Of a stretch of DNA of 6,575 nt, positions 5,784-6,575 are shown piece after piece. Position numbers and translations under genes: made by a program. This stretch comes from Bordetella parapertussis (lineage in GTDB: Bacteria; Pseudomonadota; Gammaproteobacteria; Burkholderiales; Burkholderiaceae_C), in contig CAMCTC010000181.1 of the NCBI GenBank assembly GCA_945878355.1, positions 1-6,575 on the forward strand. Direction: 5' to 3'. The number at the start of each line of letters is the position of its first letter. Within the stretch, counting starts at the first letter, position 1. The notes beneath the pieces are model-generated. The model saw only the letters and a program-made list of their open reading frames with translations, was not told where the DNA came from and searched no databases.

Positions 5784-6199
5784 CGGTGCTGCCTGACGAA
5801 TCGGCGCTTGCTCGCCAGTTCATGGGGTGGCTGAACCAGGGCCTGCTCGATGGCACCTTATCGGTCAACAAGCCGGATGCCCTCGTGTATGGGGTGGCCG
5901 AAGGTTTGTTGCTCGCCTCGCCACGCCTCTTCCGGCAGTTCGCCAGGCAGCAAGTCGTGGGTCCCGAGGCCGCAGACTATGCCGCTAGGCGCGTGCAACG
6001 CGAGGTCTTGCGCGAGGACTGGCATCTGCGTGGTGATCACGGCGTGAACATCCTCTGCTACGAGCGCAAGCGGTCCGACCGTGGCAGTACGCGGATCAAC
6101 GGCATCGTGATTCGCGAGCCGCAGCGATTCATCCAGGCACTGCCCGCCATCGATTCGACGCTGGTGCGCGTGGTGGAAGGCGCGGGCGTGCCGACCTGA
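5774..6199 (+). pseudogene. traI: C-terminal domain of a MobH/TraI relaxase
   Basis: From about 5774 to the TGA at 6197 the frame encodes about 140 residues resembling the C-terminal domain (TraI_2_C, formerly DUF1528) of the large relaxases of SXT/TOL and PFGI-1 type ICEs. Visible features are LPDESALARQFMGWLNQGLL, NKPDALVYGVAEGLLLASPRLF and the tail with INGIVIREPQRF. The relaxase proper, with its metal-binding catalytic region, is gone. Read further upstream, the same frame only crosses the integrase out of frame. Internal starts exist (ATG 5822), but a product would lack nicking activity. The stop overlaps the traD start (TGATG), the native traI-traD arrangement, which supports the identification. 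Confidence 0.75.
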
Positions 6200-6575
6200 T
6201 GGCTTATCCGCTCGAAGCCCGGCTGCGCCCGGCGCATGAGCTGCGTTCGGCCTGTGCGTCTGCGCTCGGCGCGGGCGTGGTGATCGGTGCGCCGGGCCTG
6301 TTCCTGCTGAGCCGACCGTGGGACTGGCTGCTGGCCGGCGCATTGCTGGCGCACGCGGCCTGGCGCGGTGCTGCCGGCCTGCAAACCCTGCGCTATCGCG
6401 CCAACCTGAGACGTCAGCGCCGCTATGAGGTCACGGCGACTGAGATCCCATGGTCGGCCGAGCGGCTGTTTCTGGGTCGAGGTTTTCAATGGGACCAGCG
6501 TCACACCCAGCGCCTGTTCGAAGCGCGTCAGCCGGAGAACCAGCCTCTGTTGCAGCAAGGCTTGCTCGCTAGCCT
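6199..6575 (+). CDS. traD: Conjugative coupling protein TraD, SXT/TOL type, N-terminal part (cut by window end)
   Basis: TraD is the inner-membrane ATPase that brings the relaxase-DNA complex to the conjugative secretion channel. The 125 codons seen start at the ATG overlapping the traI stop by one base, implying translational coupling. Near residues 18-53 there are two hydrophobic stretches separated by LSRPWDW, the paired membrane segments expected at the N-terminus. Then comes a basic region (LRYRANLRRQRRYEV) and the family-like block LFLGRGFQWDQRHTQRL at 91-107. This matches my memory of SXT TraD, which has FLGKGF and HTQRL at the same place. The Walker motifs would lie beyond the window. 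The visible part is unbroken, but whether the gene is complete cannot be seen. Confidence 0.8.
   Translation, partial: MAYPLEARLRPAHELRSACASALGAGVVIGAPGLFLLSRPWDWLLAGALLAHAAWRGAAGLQTLRYRANLRRQRRYEVTATEIPWSAERLFLGRGFQWDQRHTQRLFEARQPENQPLLQQGLLAS

Noticed and set aside
6058..6558. Minus-strand frame opposite traI and traD
   Set aside because: It is antisense to recognisable TraI and TraD sequence and has no domain of its own.
1..6575. CRISPR array, tRNA or rRNA genes
   Set aside because: No regularly spaced repeat series, cloverleaf pattern or rRNA signature was seen on either strand.

Overview
The window is GC-rich by eye. It suggests a Burkholderiales-like betaproteobacterium, inferred from the complete TRAP transporter operon, the IS1380-type insertion sequence and remnants of an SXT/TOL-like integrative conjugative element (ICE). 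No lineage-specific marker is present, so the placement is tentative.

Layout. (1) 1-245: no recognisable gene, but two short tandem duplications. (2) 246-3291, minus strand: a TRAP uptake operon in the order dctP, dctQ, dctM. It encodes a periplasmic solute-binding protein, a small membrane subunit and a large membrane subunit. A promoter-like palindrome lies upstream of dctP. A 7-bp hairpin lies just after the dctP stop, in a 129-bp gap before dctQ. (3) 3292-3653: intergenic DNA with a possible minus-strand terminator and several small repeats. (4) 3654-5406: a 1,753-bp IS1380-family insertion sequence. Its terminal inverted repeats match at 13 of 15 positions and its DDE transposase frame spans nearly the whole element, but an in-frame TGA interrupts it. 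No target duplication flanks it, and a third repeat-like copy sits just past the transposase stop. (5) 5407-6575, plus strand: a mosaic of broken mobile-element genes. It holds a ribosome-binding site and ATG opening only 11 codons, then the C-terminal third of a tyrosine recombinase. That piece is joined out of frame to the C-terminal domain of a MobH/TraI relaxase. The 5' end of traD, the conjugative coupling protein, follows and overlaps traI by one base.

How the parts relate. The TRAP operon looks intact and probably works as one uptake system for an organic acid, with substrate unknown. To its right is a junction zone: a crippled IS, a truncated integrase and a truncated relaxase meet without target-site duplications. 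This is best read as successive deletions or rearrangements at the edge of an ICE. TraD begins intact and runs off the window, so conjugation genes may continue to the right. A relaxase without its catalytic part would leave that element unable to mobilise itself. I found no clearly new system; the most unusual points are the integrase-relaxase scar, the three-copy IS end and the tandem hairpins ahead of the transposase.
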